Shown: piece by piece, positions 25,207 through 33,889 of the stretch
Position numbering within the stretch: the stretch's first letter is position 1
Layout of the letters: each line of letters opens with the position of its first letter
Source of the DNA: Bacteroidota bacterium
GTDB lineage: Bacteria; Bacteroidota; Bacteroidia; Chitinophagales; Chitinophagaceae
Assembly: GCA_023423405.1 (NCBI GenBank)
Contig: JAFAFR010000008.1
Span: forward strand, 372,001 to 436,000
Length of the DNA: 64,000 nt
Reading direction: 5' to 3'
The notes under the pieces: model-generated
The model's input: the letters and a program-made list of their open reading frames with translations, nothing else
Database searches by the model: none
Told to the model about the DNA's origin: nothing
Made by a program: the position numbers and the translations under genes

Positions 25207-26808
25207 TTATTTAACGGGAATTATTTTCCATTCACCCAGCAGGGCAGTATTCGGGTCCACCACCAGTTCTTTCACCCTGAATCGGGGCCGAACAATGGTA
25301 TTCGATGCAGCACCAGTCTGCTCAATATCGACGGTTGTAAACCGGCTGCCGTTTTTCAGGCGCAAGCGCAAAGGAAACTTAAACGGACCATCCTGCTGCT
25401 GTATAACGGTGATGGATACCTCTTTTTTGCTGCTCTTCCACCGGATCTCCATCTGCGGATGTCCCGGCCGGTACAACCACTGGTCGAAAAAATCTTTCAA
25501 TGAACAAGCACAGGTCTCTTCTGCCGCCCGCCTGAAATCTTCGGTGCCGGCATTTCCGCCACCGTACCCGGCATAATAAGTTTTTATGAGTTTGTTGAAA
25601 TGATCGTCTCCCATCCGCTGCCGGAGCATGTGCAACACCCATGCCCCTTTCTGGTAGCTGTTGGCGTTGAGGAGGGCCATCTTGTTCGTTTCCAGGCTGT
25701 CGATCACCGCTTTTTTCGGTTGCTTCCGGTAAAAGCCGATCACCGATTCCCGCTGCTGCGCCAGCAATCGCCGCGCGCTGTCGACCCCGTGCCTGGATTC
25801 AACATAGAGATCGGCAAAATAAGTGGCAAAACCTTCCGATAACCAGAAGTCGGCCCAGGATTTTTCCGTGATGCCATTGCCGAACCACTGGTGTGCAATT
25901 TCGTGCGCCAACAGGTTTTCCATTGACCGGCCTCCCTTCACCGCATTTTCATCGTAAAAAATACAGCCTGCATTTTCCATGCCGCCGAAAATAGTAGTGG
26001 ACTGCACATTGGCCAGTTTTTCAAATGGATAGGGCCCAATCGTTTTTATGAAAAAGGGAAGGATTTCCACGGCCTGTGACATGTCTTCTTTTCCTTTGTC
26101 GCGATCCTGCGGATAGGTCCAGGCGCTCACGGGAATGCCGTCGATCGTTCCCAGGGAATCAATGGAAAAATTCGCCAGTCCCATCACCATTACTTTTGCA
26201 GGAATGCGGGCGCTTTCTTCCCATTCAGTAACAGCCATTCCTTTTCCATCGGATAGTTCCAGGATCTTACGGCCGTTGGCGATCACTTTATAAGCGGCTG
26301 GCGCCGTTACACGAAAACTCACCGTGGCTTTGTCTGCCGGGTGGTCGTTGCAGGGCAGCCACTGGTGCGCGCGATCGGGCCAGTTGTCGCCGAAAAAACT
26401 GCGGTGGCCGAATTTGTTTTTCCCGATGATAAGCCCGTCGGCGGGAATGCCGGCGTATTCGATCACCAGGTTCAGCGTGTCGCCTGCTTTTGCGCCGGTG
26501 GCAAATCCTATGCGCCCGTTGGCGTGCCGGAAAGAAAGCGGTGAACCGTTCACCACAAAGGAAGAAACCGTCATGCCTTTTCCTTTAACGGCTTCCTGCA
26601 GCGCCAGGTGGAAGCTGTCGGCTGCTTCCCGCACCGCCAGCCGGATGGCGGCTTTGCCGTGCAGGCTGTCGTCCTGGTCGCCCAGGGCTAGTTCAAACCG
26701 GTAGGATTGGACATCAAGGTTTGGGTCGTAAGAGGGAGCCTGGGCAATATTTCGGTTGTGCAATAGGGTTAGCAGTAAGAAGGAAGCGAAAATTTTGTAC
26801 ATAATCAT
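25207..26808 (-). CDS. M1 family metallo-aminopeptidase, exported
   Basis: A zinc aminopeptidase of the gluzincin type. The 533-residue protein has a short signal peptide (MIMYKIFASFLLLTLLHN), an N-terminal beta domain, the substrate motif GGMENA (275-280), the zinc motif HEIAHQWFGN (H302, E303, H306) and the third ligand E325 in WLSEGFATYF. It is shorter than APN-type members and lacks the large C-terminal helical domain, like other compact bacterial M1 enzymes. Its start overlaps the stop of the MutS-like gene (ATGA), so they are translationally coupled. It is likely periplasmic or exported. Confidence 0.93.
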   Translation of the reverse strand: MIMYKIFASFLLLTLLHNRNIAQAPSYDPNLDVQSYRFELALGDQDDSLHGKAAIRLAVREAADSFHLALQEAVKGKGMTVSSFVVNGSPLSFRHANGRIGFATGAKAGDTLNLVIEYAGIPADGLIIGKNKFGHRSFFGDNWPDRAHQWLPCNDHPADKATVSFRVTAPAAYKVIANGRKILELSDGKGMAVTEWEESARIPAKVMVMGLANFSIDSLGTIDGIPVSAWTYPQDRDKGKEDMSQAVEILPFFIKTIGPYPFEKLANVQSTTIFGGMENAGCIFYDENAVKGGRSMENLLAHEIAHQWFGNGITEKSWADFWLSEGFATYFADLYVESRHGVDSARRLLAQQRESVIGFYRKQPKKAVIDSLETNKMALLNANSYQKGAWVLHMLRQRMGDDHFNKLIKTYYAGYGGGNAGTEDFRRAAEETCACSLKDFFDQWLYRPGHPQMEIRWKSSKKEVSITVIQQQDGPFKFPLRLRLKNGSRFTTVDIEQTGAASNTIVRPRFRVKELVVDPNTALLGEWKIIPVK

Positions 26809-28121
26809 AGTTTATCGAGTAGGTCCAGCACTTTTTCACGTTTGAGAATAAGATAGCCGATGCGGTCGTTGCTGATGCCTTCCTTCAACTGGTAGCTGAA
26901 ACTGAGTTGCTCGGCTGCCACCGTGGTTTCAAAATAGCGGAACAGGATATTCGGATGATCTTTCAGTTCATCGCCAATTTCGTATAAATGGGTAGACAGG
27001 ATGAAGAGGGAATGCCGGATCCGCACCAGCCCCTGGATCACGGCCAGGGAACACTTCATGGCATCTTTTATATTGGTGCCTTTAAACAGCTCATCAATCA
27101 GCACCAGCCATTTCCGGTCGTCGTTTATTTTCAGAATGGTATTGCGGATGCGCTGCACCTCGTTGAAAAAATAGCTTTCGCCTTTCACAATATTGTCGGT
27201 TACATTGATATTGCTGAGTATGCCTTCAAAAAGCGTGAGCTCCATGGATGCGGCGGGTACGCCCATACCCAGGTGGGCCAGGTAAACGGCGCTTCCCACG
27301 GACTTAATAAAAGTGCTTTTGCCGGCCATATTTGCGCCGGTCAGGAAAAGAAAGTTTTTGGAAGGATCGAGCTCGATATCATAAGCCGTGGGCGCCGGGA
27401 GCAACAAATGATAGAGACGGTTTGCCCGGATAAAGGGATCCTCACTATCCCGTATATGCGGAAAGCAGAGATTCAGTTCCCTCACGGCCCTGGCCATTCC
27501 GTACCAGGCATCCAGTTTTCCAAAAAGCTGCATCAGCTCATTGGCCGGTTGCCGGAAGCGGTACAACAGGAAATGCCCGTAGTACACCACTTTATGGAGG
27601 TCGAATTTTTCCTGGGGCGGATGAGCGGCCAACTGGTCCAGCAGGTTTTCTTTCAGCAAGCTGTCTGCCCGGGCGAGCAGGTTTTTCAACGGTGCGGGTG
27701 CATCTGGAGTTGACAGCAGGCTGATCAGTTCTTTAAAACCGCGCACGAAATCTGCAAAATGGCCGATGCTGTAACGCACCATGGAAAAATCGGGGCCGTT
27801 GATAAGACGGTAACGCAATCCCGCAAGCGGCGCATGGGCGGCAGGAATGGGATCGATCTGTGCATCGTAAAACCGCGCCATGACCATGATGGTGCCATTG
27901 CTGATGGAAGCCGGCCACTGCGGCAGGCAGGCGCCAATCCGCTTAAGGATCTCCTGGGTCTGCAGTATTTTTTCCCGTTCGCTGAAAGGCTCGCGGAAAA
28001 ATTTGAGCATCCACTCCCTTCCGCCCACGGTACGTGTGTAATTGAGGCGGTGGAAGACAGACTGCTCTTCTTCCGGGTGAAAAATGGACAGGTCCTGCAG
28101 GGATATCTTATCGATGTTCAT
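26805..28121 (-). CDS. MutS-family ATPase lacking mismatch-recognition domains
   Basis: A 438-residue protein with only the core (domain III-like helices) and the ATPase domain of MutS. Walker A is TGANMAGKST (261-270), followed by MGVPAASMELTLFEGI, the Walker B-like WLVLIDELFKGTN and the ILSTHLYEI motif. The DNA mismatch-binding domain I and connector II are missing, and there is no Smr nuclease as in MutS2. It is therefore not the mismatch-repair MutS. Short MutS homologues like this are common in Bacteroidota and uncharacterised as far as I know. It overlaps the M1 peptidase gene by 4 bp and follows the dihydroorotase by 59 bp. Confidence 0.9.
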   Translation of the reverse strand: MNIDKISLQDLSIFHPEEEQSVFHRLNYTRTVGGREWMLKFFREPFSEREKILQTQEILKRIGACLPQWPASISNGTIMVMARFYDAQIDPIPAAHAPLAGLRYRLINGPDFSMVRYSIGHFADFVRGFKELISLLSTPDAPAPLKNLLARADSLLKENLLDQLAAHPPQEKFDLHKVVYYGHFLLYRFRQPANELMQLFGKLDAWYGMARAVRELNLCFPHIRDSEDPFIRANRLYHLLLPAPTAYDIELDPSKNFLFLTGANMAGKSTFIKSVGSAVYLAHLGMGVPAASMELTLFEGILSNINVTDNIVKGESYFFNEVQRIRNTILKINDDRKWLVLIDELFKGTNIKDAMKCSLAVIQGLVRIRHSLFILSTHLYEIGDELKDHPNILFRYFETTVAAEQLSFSYQLKEGISNDRIGYLILKREKVLDLLDKL

Positions 28122-28180
28122 GGGTGGTCAATTTAAAGAATGCAATCGAATAAGATGCAGGATAATCGCAATTGCACAGC

Positions 28181-29521
28181 TCAGCGGTCAAAAAGCAGCC
28201 TTTGTCCCTGCACGGTTTCGTCGAACCGGCCATGGGCAAAAGCCAGGTGCCCGTTTACAAAACAGTGTGATACAGCCGCCGGGAATTGTTTTCCTTCCAG
28301 CGGGCTCCAGCCGCATTTATAATAGATGTTTTGTTTGTTGACCCGTGTTGACTCGCTGTTGTTCACCAGCACCAGGTCGGCCTGGTAGCCTTCACGAATA
28401 AAGCCGCGGTTGCGGATCCGGAAGCAGGTAGCGGGAGCGTGACTCATTTTCTCCACCAGTTTTTCTATAGAAATACGTCCCTCTTCCACATAAGCAAGCA
28501 TCATCAGCAATGCGTGCTGCACCAGGGGAAGTCCCGCGTGCGCATGCAGGTAGTCTTCCTGTTTTTCCGCCCAGGTATGCGGGGCATGGTCGGTGGCAAT
28601 GATGTCGAGCTGGTCGTTCAGCAGCGCTTTCCACAAAGCTTCCCGGTGGTGCGCTGCCTTGATGGCGGGGTTGCATTTGATAAGATTGCCCAACTGCGCA
28701 TAGTCGTCGGCGGTAAAATGCAGGTGATGCACACACACTTCCGTGGTTATGCGCTTTTCGGCAAGTGGCAGCATATTGCCGAAGAGCTGCAACTCATTTT
28801 CGGTGCTGATGTGAAGAATGTGCAGGCGGCTGTTGAATTTTTTGGCGAGCTGAACGGCATAAAAAGACGATTCAAAACAAGCTTCTGCCGAGCGGATCAG
28901 GGGATGGTCCGCCGCCGTAAGGGGCCGGCCGCTGTCGACCAGCGCCTGCAGGTTGCGCCGGATGATGCGCTCATCTTCGCAATGCGTGGCGATCAGCAAT
29001 TCCGTACTGCCGAATATCTTTTCCAGGGCCAGCGGATTGTCTACCAGCAGCCCGCCGGTGGAGGAGCCCATGAATATTTTCACACCGCATACGCGGTCTT
29101 TTTTTTCATTGGTACGCAGTATTTCTTCCAGGTTGTCGTTCGAAGTGCCCATGAAAAAAGAATAGTTGGCCAGGGAACTGGCGCGGCCGATCTCGTATTT
29201 CTGTTCGAGTAGTTCCTGGGTAAAAACGGGCGGCTGTGTATTGGGCATTTCCATGAAGCTGGTGACGCCACCGGCCACTGCAGCCCGCGATTCGGTGCGT
29301 ATGGTGGCCTTGTGGGTGAGGCCGGGTTCCCTGAAATGGACCTGGTCGTCGATCAGGCCCGGGAGCAGCCACTGGCCCGCGGCATCGATCTCCGTACAGG
29401 CGCCCGTGGCTTCAATATTGCTTCCTATCTTTTCGATTACACCATTGCGCATCAGCAGGTCTCCGCCATAAACCTTTCCTTCATTCACTATTTGCGCGTT
29501 CTTAATCAGGTAATTTTGCAT
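28181..29521 (-). CDS. pyrC: Dihydroorotase (class I, cyclic amidohydrolase)
   Basis: Closes carbamoyl aspartate to dihydroorotate, the third pyrimidine step. The 446-residue protein has LLPGLIDDQVHFREPG (metal site, about 53-68), the carboxylated-lysine region GVKIFMGSSTGG, an ATHCE histidine segment and ATDHAPHT (catalytic Asp). The sequence is nearest the amidohydrolase group that includes DHOase and allantoinase; the HFREPG motif and 446-residue length favour DHOase. It heads the minus-strand run dihydroorotase, MutS-like, M1 peptidase, comM. The gene is divergent from the Wzi-like gene with a 34-bp gap. Confidence 0.92.
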   Translation of the reverse strand: MQNYLIKNAQIVNEGKVYGGDLLMRNGVIEKIGSNIEATGACTEIDAAGQWLLPGLIDDQVHFREPGLTHKATIRTESRAAVAGGVTSFMEMPNTQPPVFTQELLEQKYEIGRASSLANYSFFMGTSNDNLEEILRTNEKKDRVCGVKIFMGSSTGGLLVDNPLALEKIFGSTELLIATHCEDERIIRRNLQALVDSGRPLTAADHPLIRSAEACFESSFYAVQLAKKFNSRLHILHISTENELQLFGNMLPLAEKRITTEVCVHHLHFTADDYAQLGNLIKCNPAIKAAHHREALWKALLNDQLDIIATDHAPHTWAEKQEDYLHAHAGLPLVQHALLMMLAYVEEGRISIEKLVEKMSHAPATCFRIRNRGFIREGYQADLVLVNNSESTRVNKQNIYYKCGWSPLEGKQFPAAVSHCFVNGHLAFAHGRFDETVQGQRLLFDR

Positions 29522-29555
29522 AATTTGTCAATTATCCTATCAAATATTCGAACCG

Positions 29556-31223
29556 ATGCAAGGTATAAAAAGACTGCTGTTCGCACTCGTTCTGATTTGT
29601 CCGGTCCTCGTTTTTTCCCAGTCCACCCTCCTGCCCCAGGGATACAAACACCAGTGGCTGATGGACCGGATGGAGATCCGTTTCCGCGACAGCGCCCTTT
29701 CCTTCCAGCACCTGAAGCCCTTTGACCGCAAAGGCTGGGTGGGGGCACTGGAAAGGGTCGACTCCACGGAAAGCTTCAGCCGGGTGGATGCCTACAATAT
29801 CCAGGACGCACTCATGAACAACTACGAATGGGTAACCGGTTCGCGGGAATCCTTCTCGAGCCGTAAGCCTTTTTTAAAAGTATTCTATCCCGTAAAATCC
29901 GATCTCATACTGGTTGATAAAAAAGATTTTTTCTTTTCCGTGAACCCGGTATTCCAGTTCCAGTTGGGAAAAGAATCGGGTACGGATGAAACCCTCTATG
30001 TTAATAGCAAGGGCGCCCGCGGCAGGGGTCTTATCGCCAAAAAAATCGGGTTTGATTTTTACATTACCGATAACCAGGAAAAAGACCCCTTTTACGTGCG
30101 GCAGTTCGAAGACAGTTTTCATGCCGTGCCGGGAGCGGGCTTTTACAAGACCTTCAAAAAAACCGGCTACGATTATATCGATGCACGCGGTTCCATCTTT
30201 TTTAATGTTACGAAATACATCCAGTTCCAGTTTGGATACGATAAGAATTTTATCGGGAACGGCTACCGCAGCCTGTTCTTAAGCGATTTCTCCAATAACT
30301 ATCTTTTCCTGAAACTCGACGCCCGGATCTGGAAATTGAATTACCAGTGCCTCTTTATGGAGCTGACTCCTATGGAGCCGGTGAACCCGGGAAACACGCT
30401 GCTCGATAAGAAATACGGCGCTGTACATCACCTCAGCATTCAGGCTACCAGGTGGCTGAATGTGGGACTCTTTGAATCGGTGATCTTTGGCAGGGAAAAT
30501 CATTTTGAATTCAGTTACCTGGTGCCGGTTATTTTCCTGCGCTCCATCGAGCAGCAGAATGGCAGCGCCGACAATGCCAATGTGGGACTGGACCTGAAAG
30601 CCAATATTGCGAAAAAAGTGCAGTTGTATTCGCAGTTGCTTTTCGACGAGTTTAAACTGAGTGAGATGAAGGGCGGCGACAAATGGTGGGGCAATAAGTA
30701 CGGCATACAGCTCGGGGGCAAATACATCGACGCATTCGGCATCAAAAACCTCGACCTGCAGGGTGAATACAATATGGCGCGTCCTTTTACGTATTCGCAC
30801 TACGACAGCGTAGCCAACTATTCTCATTATAACCAGCCGCTGGCGCATCCGCTGGGAGCCAATTTTATGGAACTGATCGGTATCGTGAAATACCAGCCTA
30901 TTCCCAAACTGAGCATCCAGGGCAAAATCATCGGGTGGAAGCAGGGGCTCGATTCTGCCGGCATCGACTTCGGCAGCAATATCTTCCGCGATTACCGCGA
31001 CCGTCCCAAAGATTATGGATGGTCCACCGGCGAGGGTCGCAAGGCCACTGGCGTAAATGCCAGCCTTTGGGTGGGTTATGAGATCCTGGAAAACCTGTTC
31101 ATCGACGGTGTGGTGCAGGTAAGAAATTACAAAGTGCCTGATGACAAAAGCCTCACGCGAAACACCACCATGTTCAGCCTGGGACTGCGGATGAACATGT
31201 TCAGGAGGGAATATGACTATTAA
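29556..31223 (+). CDS. Wzi-like capsule assembly outer-membrane barrel protein
   Basis: A 555-residue exported protein with a signal peptide (MQGIKRLLFALVLICPVLVFSQ) and then many short alternating beta-strands with aromatic girdles (FFFSVNPVFQFQLG, YIQFQFGYDKNFIGNGYRS), ending in a strand (MFSLGLRMNMFRREYDY) as expected for an outer-membrane beta barrel. The GYDKNFIGNGYRSLFLSDF stretch is typical of the Bacteroidota Caps_assemb_Wzi family. Wzi in Escherichia coli anchors group 1 capsule on the surface. It is the first gene of the plus-strand operon with the UbiA/type III PKS genes (11-bp gap), so a role at the outer membrane in handling that product is possible, but this is inference. Confidence 0.75.
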   Translation: MQGIKRLLFALVLICPVLVFSQSTLLPQGYKHQWLMDRMEIRFRDSALSFQHLKPFDRKGWVGALERVDSTESFSRVDAYNIQDALMNNYEWVTGSRESFSSRKPFLKVFYPVKSDLILVDKKDFFFSVNPVFQFQLGKESGTDETLYVNSKGARGRGLIAKKIGFDFYITDNQEKDPFYVRQFEDSFHAVPGAGFYKTFKKTGYDYIDARGSIFFNVTKYIQFQFGYDKNFIGNGYRSLFLSDFSNNYLFLKLDARIWKLNYQCLFMELTPMEPVNPGNTLLDKKYGAVHHLSIQATRWLNVGLFESVIFGRENHFEFSYLVPVIFLRSIEQQNGSADNANVGLDLKANIAKKVQLYSQLLFDEFKLSEMKGGDKWWGNKYGIQLGGKYIDAFGIKNLDLQGEYNMARPFTYSHYDSVANYSHYNQPLAHPLGANFMELIGIVKYQPIPKLSIQGKIIGWKQGLDSAGIDFGSNIFRDYRDRPKDYGWSTGEGRKATGVNASLWVGYEILENLFIDGVVQVRNYKVPDDKSLTRNTTMFSLGLRMNMFRREYDY

Positions 31224-31234
31224 GTGTAGCCGAA

Positions 31235-32101
31235 ATGCGCCTGCAAGCTGCTACCATACAATTGCTTCGTTTTCCCTTTTCCTTTTTCCTGCTGCCCGTA
31301 TACCTGTTTGCCCTGAGCCAGGTGATCGAAACAGACTGGCCGCGGGCCATTCTTGCCGGCGCCATCCTGTACCTGCTGGTTTTCCCTGCCAGCAACGGAT
31401 ACAACGGGTACATGGACCGCGATACCGGCCCGGTGGGAGGCATCCGCCATCCCCTGCAACCTGGTGAGGAATTGCTGAAGGTGGTGAATGCGATGGACAT
31501 CATTGCCATCGTCCTTTCTTTCCTCGTGAGCAGTTGGTTCGCAGCAGGAACAGCGGTTTATATCCTCGCCTCGCGGGCTTACAGCAGCCGGAAATGGCGG
31601 TTGAAAAAATACCCGGTATTGGGCTTCCTGGTGGTAAGCGCCTGCCAGGGCGCCCTCGTATTTGCACTTGCTTATCATGCAGCCCACTACCAGCACAGCC
31701 TCCGGATCCCGGTAACAGGGGCCTTCGCCAGCTCCTTGCTGATTGGTGGCGCCTACCCGCTCACGCAGGTGTACCAGCACGAGGCCGACCGGCGCGATGG
31801 TGTAAGAAGCCTGAGCCTGCTGCTGGGAACCAAAGCAACTTTTATATTTTCATTTGCGTTATTCAACCTGGCCTTCCTGGCACTCGGATTGCATTTTGCT
31901 CTTCAGTTGGAACTCAACCGGTTCCTTTGGCTGATGTTGTTCTTTCTGCCGGTATTGTTTTATTTTCTGCGGTGGACAAGAGCCGTGTGGAAGGATGCGG
32001 CGGCAGCCGATTTTGATCACCTGATGCGAATGAACCTGGTTTCTGCCATTTGCTCTAATGCCGGGTTTCTTTTCATCCTAATCTGGAAACTCATTGACTG
32101 A
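31235..32101 (+). CDS. UbiA-family membrane prenyltransferase
   Basis: A 288-residue polytopic membrane protein with 7-9 hydrophobic helices. The first Asp-rich motif is NGYMDRDTG (N57, D61, D63), close to the NxxxDxxxD of UbiA-type enzymes but with Gly in place of the last Asp. The second is QHEADRRDGVRSLSLLLG (E183, D185, D188), like the DxEGDxxxGxxTL motif. These bind Mg2+ and a polyprenyl diphosphate. MenA, UbiA and CtaB are the known relatives; the sequence is not clearly any of them. Its 3' end overlaps the type III PKS gene by 8 bp, which makes an aromatic polyketide a likely prenyl acceptor. Confidence 0.85.
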   Translation: MRLQAATIQLLRFPFSFFLLPVYLFALSQVIETDWPRAILAGAILYLLVFPASNGYNGYMDRDTGPVGGIRHPLQPGEELLKVVNAMDIIAIVLSFLVSSWFAAGTAVYILASRAYSSRKWRLKKYPVLGFLVVSACQGALVFALAYHAAHYQHSLRIPVTGAFASSLLIGGAYPLTQVYQHEADRRDGVRSLSLLLGTKATFIFSFALFNLAFLALGLHFALQLELNRFLWLMLFFLPVLFYFLRWTRAVWKDAAAADFDHLMRMNLVSAICSNAGFLFILIWKLID

Positions 32102-33179
32102 GATCCTCGCCATAGGTACAGCGGTGCCGGCTTACAAACACCGGCAGGAAGACATCCGGTTTTTCATGGAAAAGGTATTCGCCCTCGATGCGGTGGAAAA
32201 AAGAAAACTGTCTTTTTTATACCACCATTCGGGTATTGATACCCGTTATTCCGTGTTACCCGATTACAGCCTGCCCCCGGCGCAGTGGCAATTCTATCCT
32301 GCGGCGGAATCACTGGAACCTTTCCCGGGTATACGCCAGCGCATGGAGGTGTTTCGCAGGCAGGCGCCGGCGCTGTCGCTGCAGGCCATCCGCCAATGCC
32401 TCGACCAGGCGGGCATGGACAAAAAAGACATCACCCACCTCATCACCGTGAGCTGTACGGGCATGAGCGCACCGGGACTTGAACTGGAGCTGATGGAGCT
32501 GCTCGACCTTCCGCGCTGGACCAACCGCTCCTGCATCCATTTCATGGGATGTTATGCCGCCATACACGGATTGAAACAGGCCGACGCCATTTGCCGCGCC
32601 GAACCCGGTGCACGGGTGCTGTTGGTTTGCACCGAGCTATGCACCCTGCATTTCCAGAAAATTCCGAGTCCCGATAACATTACATCGTCCCTTCTTTTCG
32701 GCGATGGATCAGCCGCCGTTTTGCTACAGGCTGCTTCCGGGAAGGGCCGCGCCATCAGGGGCTTTTATGCCGAAGTACAACCCGCCGGCAAATCGGATAT
32801 GTCCTGGGAAATCGGTGAAACCGGTTTTGCCATGTCGCTGAGTGGTTATGTGCCGGAATTGATCCAGGCCGATTTCCGTCCCTTTATGGAACGTGCCCTG
32901 CAACGTTATGGTGCCGGGGCTGGCGACATCAAAGGCTGGTGCATCCATCCCGGTGGAAAGCGCATACTGGAAGCAGTGGCCGACAGCCTGGGCATTGCCA
33001 GGGAAGAACTGCAGCCTGCTTTTGAAGTGTTGCGGGAATACGGGAATATGTCGAGCCCCACTGTTTTATTCGTGCTGAAAAAAATGCTCAAACGCAACAT
33101 GGCGGGACCCCTGCTGCTGGCTGCTTTCGGACCCGGGCTCACCATGGAGACCTGCTGCCTGGAGGCGGCGCCGGTTTGA
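32094..33179 (+). CDS. Type III polyketide synthase (chalcone/stilbene synthase family)
   Basis: A homodimeric ketosynthase that extends an acyl-CoA starter with malonyl-CoA and cyclises the product, giving alkylresorcinols, alkylpyrones or related phenols. The 361-residue protein has the complete triad C153 (HFMGCYAAIHG), H285 (GWCIHPGGKR) and N318 (REYGNMSSPT), plus the C-terminal FGPGLTME loop (345-352). The start is TTG at 32094, inside the last codons of the prenyltransferase gene, with MTEILAIGTAVP matching the family N-terminus; the next ATG would lose the first strand. Starter and chain length cannot be read from the sequence by eye. Bacterial alkylresorcinol operons (SrsABC of Streptomyces) pair such an enzyme with a methyltransferase and flavoprotein, as here. 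Confidence 0.93.
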   Translation: MTEILAIGTAVPAYKHRQEDIRFFMEKVFALDAVEKRKLSFLYHHSGIDTRYSVLPDYSLPPAQWQFYPAAESLEPFPGIRQRMEVFRRQAPALSLQAIRQCLDQAGMDKKDITHLITVSCTGMSAPGLELELMELLDLPRWTNRSCIHFMGCYAAIHGLKQADAICRAEPGARVLLVCTELCTLHFQKIPSPDNITSSLLFGDGSAAVLLQAASGKGRAIRGFYAEVQPAGKSDMSWEIGETGFAMSLSGYVPELIQADFRPFMERALQRYGAGAGDIKGWCIHPGGKRILEAVADSLGIAREELQPAFEVLREYGNMSSPTVLFVLKKMLKRNMAGPLLLAAFGPGLTMETCCLEAAPV

Positions 33180-33889
33180 ACTGGCAGAAACGATCCGCCG
33201 CACTGGAATGGCTCGATCAGCCGGGTATTCCTTTTGAAGAGATCCGCCGGAATATGCAGGAGCTCAATACCATCAATTCCTGGCTGGGCGGGCACGCGCT
33301 TACGCTGAAGGCCACCCGGTTGCTGGCGGGAGAGCAACGCGCGTTCACCGTTTGTGAGATCGGCAGCGGCGGTGGCGATAACCTGGAAGCCATCAGGCAA
33401 TGGGCGCTGAAAACCGGTCGCAGCGTGCATTGTACGGGAATCGATATCAATCCCGAATGCGTGGCCTATGCACAGGAGCGTTATCCCGACATTGTTTTTC
33501 ATACCGGCGACTACCGGCAACTGCAGTCCGCCAGCCCTCCCGATATTATTTTTTCCTCTTTGTTTTGTCATCATTTTGGCAGCGAAATATTGCCGGAGCA
33601 GATGGCCTGGATGGCAGACCATTGCCGGCTGGGATTTTTTGTCAACGACCTGCACCGGCATCCGCTGGCTTATTATTCTATCCGGCTGATCACAGGTTTG
33701 TTCTCGAGGTCGGCGCTGGTAAAGAACGATGCGCCGCTGTCCGTGCTGCGCGGTTTCCGGAAAGCGGAATGGGAAAAGATCCTGCAGCAGGCAAACCTGC
33801 CCGGAGCCACCGTTCAGTGGGAATGGGCGTTTCGATGGCGGATTCAATACAAAAAACAGGATGCGGATGCGGCAGGATCTGAAATATGA
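33176..33889 (+). CDS. SAM-dependent methyltransferase
   Basis: A 237-residue class I methyltransferase. Motif I is CEIGSGGGDN (about 62-71), followed by the acidic GIDINPECV of motif II and a PDIIFSSLFCHHF motif IV region. It starts with TTG, its TTGA overlapping the TGA stop of the polyketide synthase gene, so translation is coupled. By position it should methylate the phenolic product of that enzyme (O- or C-methylation unknown). SrsB of the Streptomyces alkylresorcinol operon is the functional precedent, though homology to it was not tested. Confidence 0.88.
   Translation: MNWQKRSAALEWLDQPGIPFEEIRRNMQELNTINSWLGGHALTLKATRLLAGEQRAFTVCEIGSGGGDNLEAIRQWALKTGRSVHCTGIDINPECVAYAQERYPDIVFHTGDYRQLQSASPPDIIFSSLFCHHFGSEILPEQMAWMADHCRLGFFVNDLHRHPLAYYSIRLITGLFSRSALVKNDAPLSVLRGFRKAEWEKILQQANLPGATVQWEWAFRWRIQYKKQDADAAGSEI

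Noticed and set aside
24123..25214. 363-codon open frame antisense to comM
   Set aside because: Ser/Arg/Pro-rich composition typical of the reverse of a GC-rich coding frame; comM motifs are intact.
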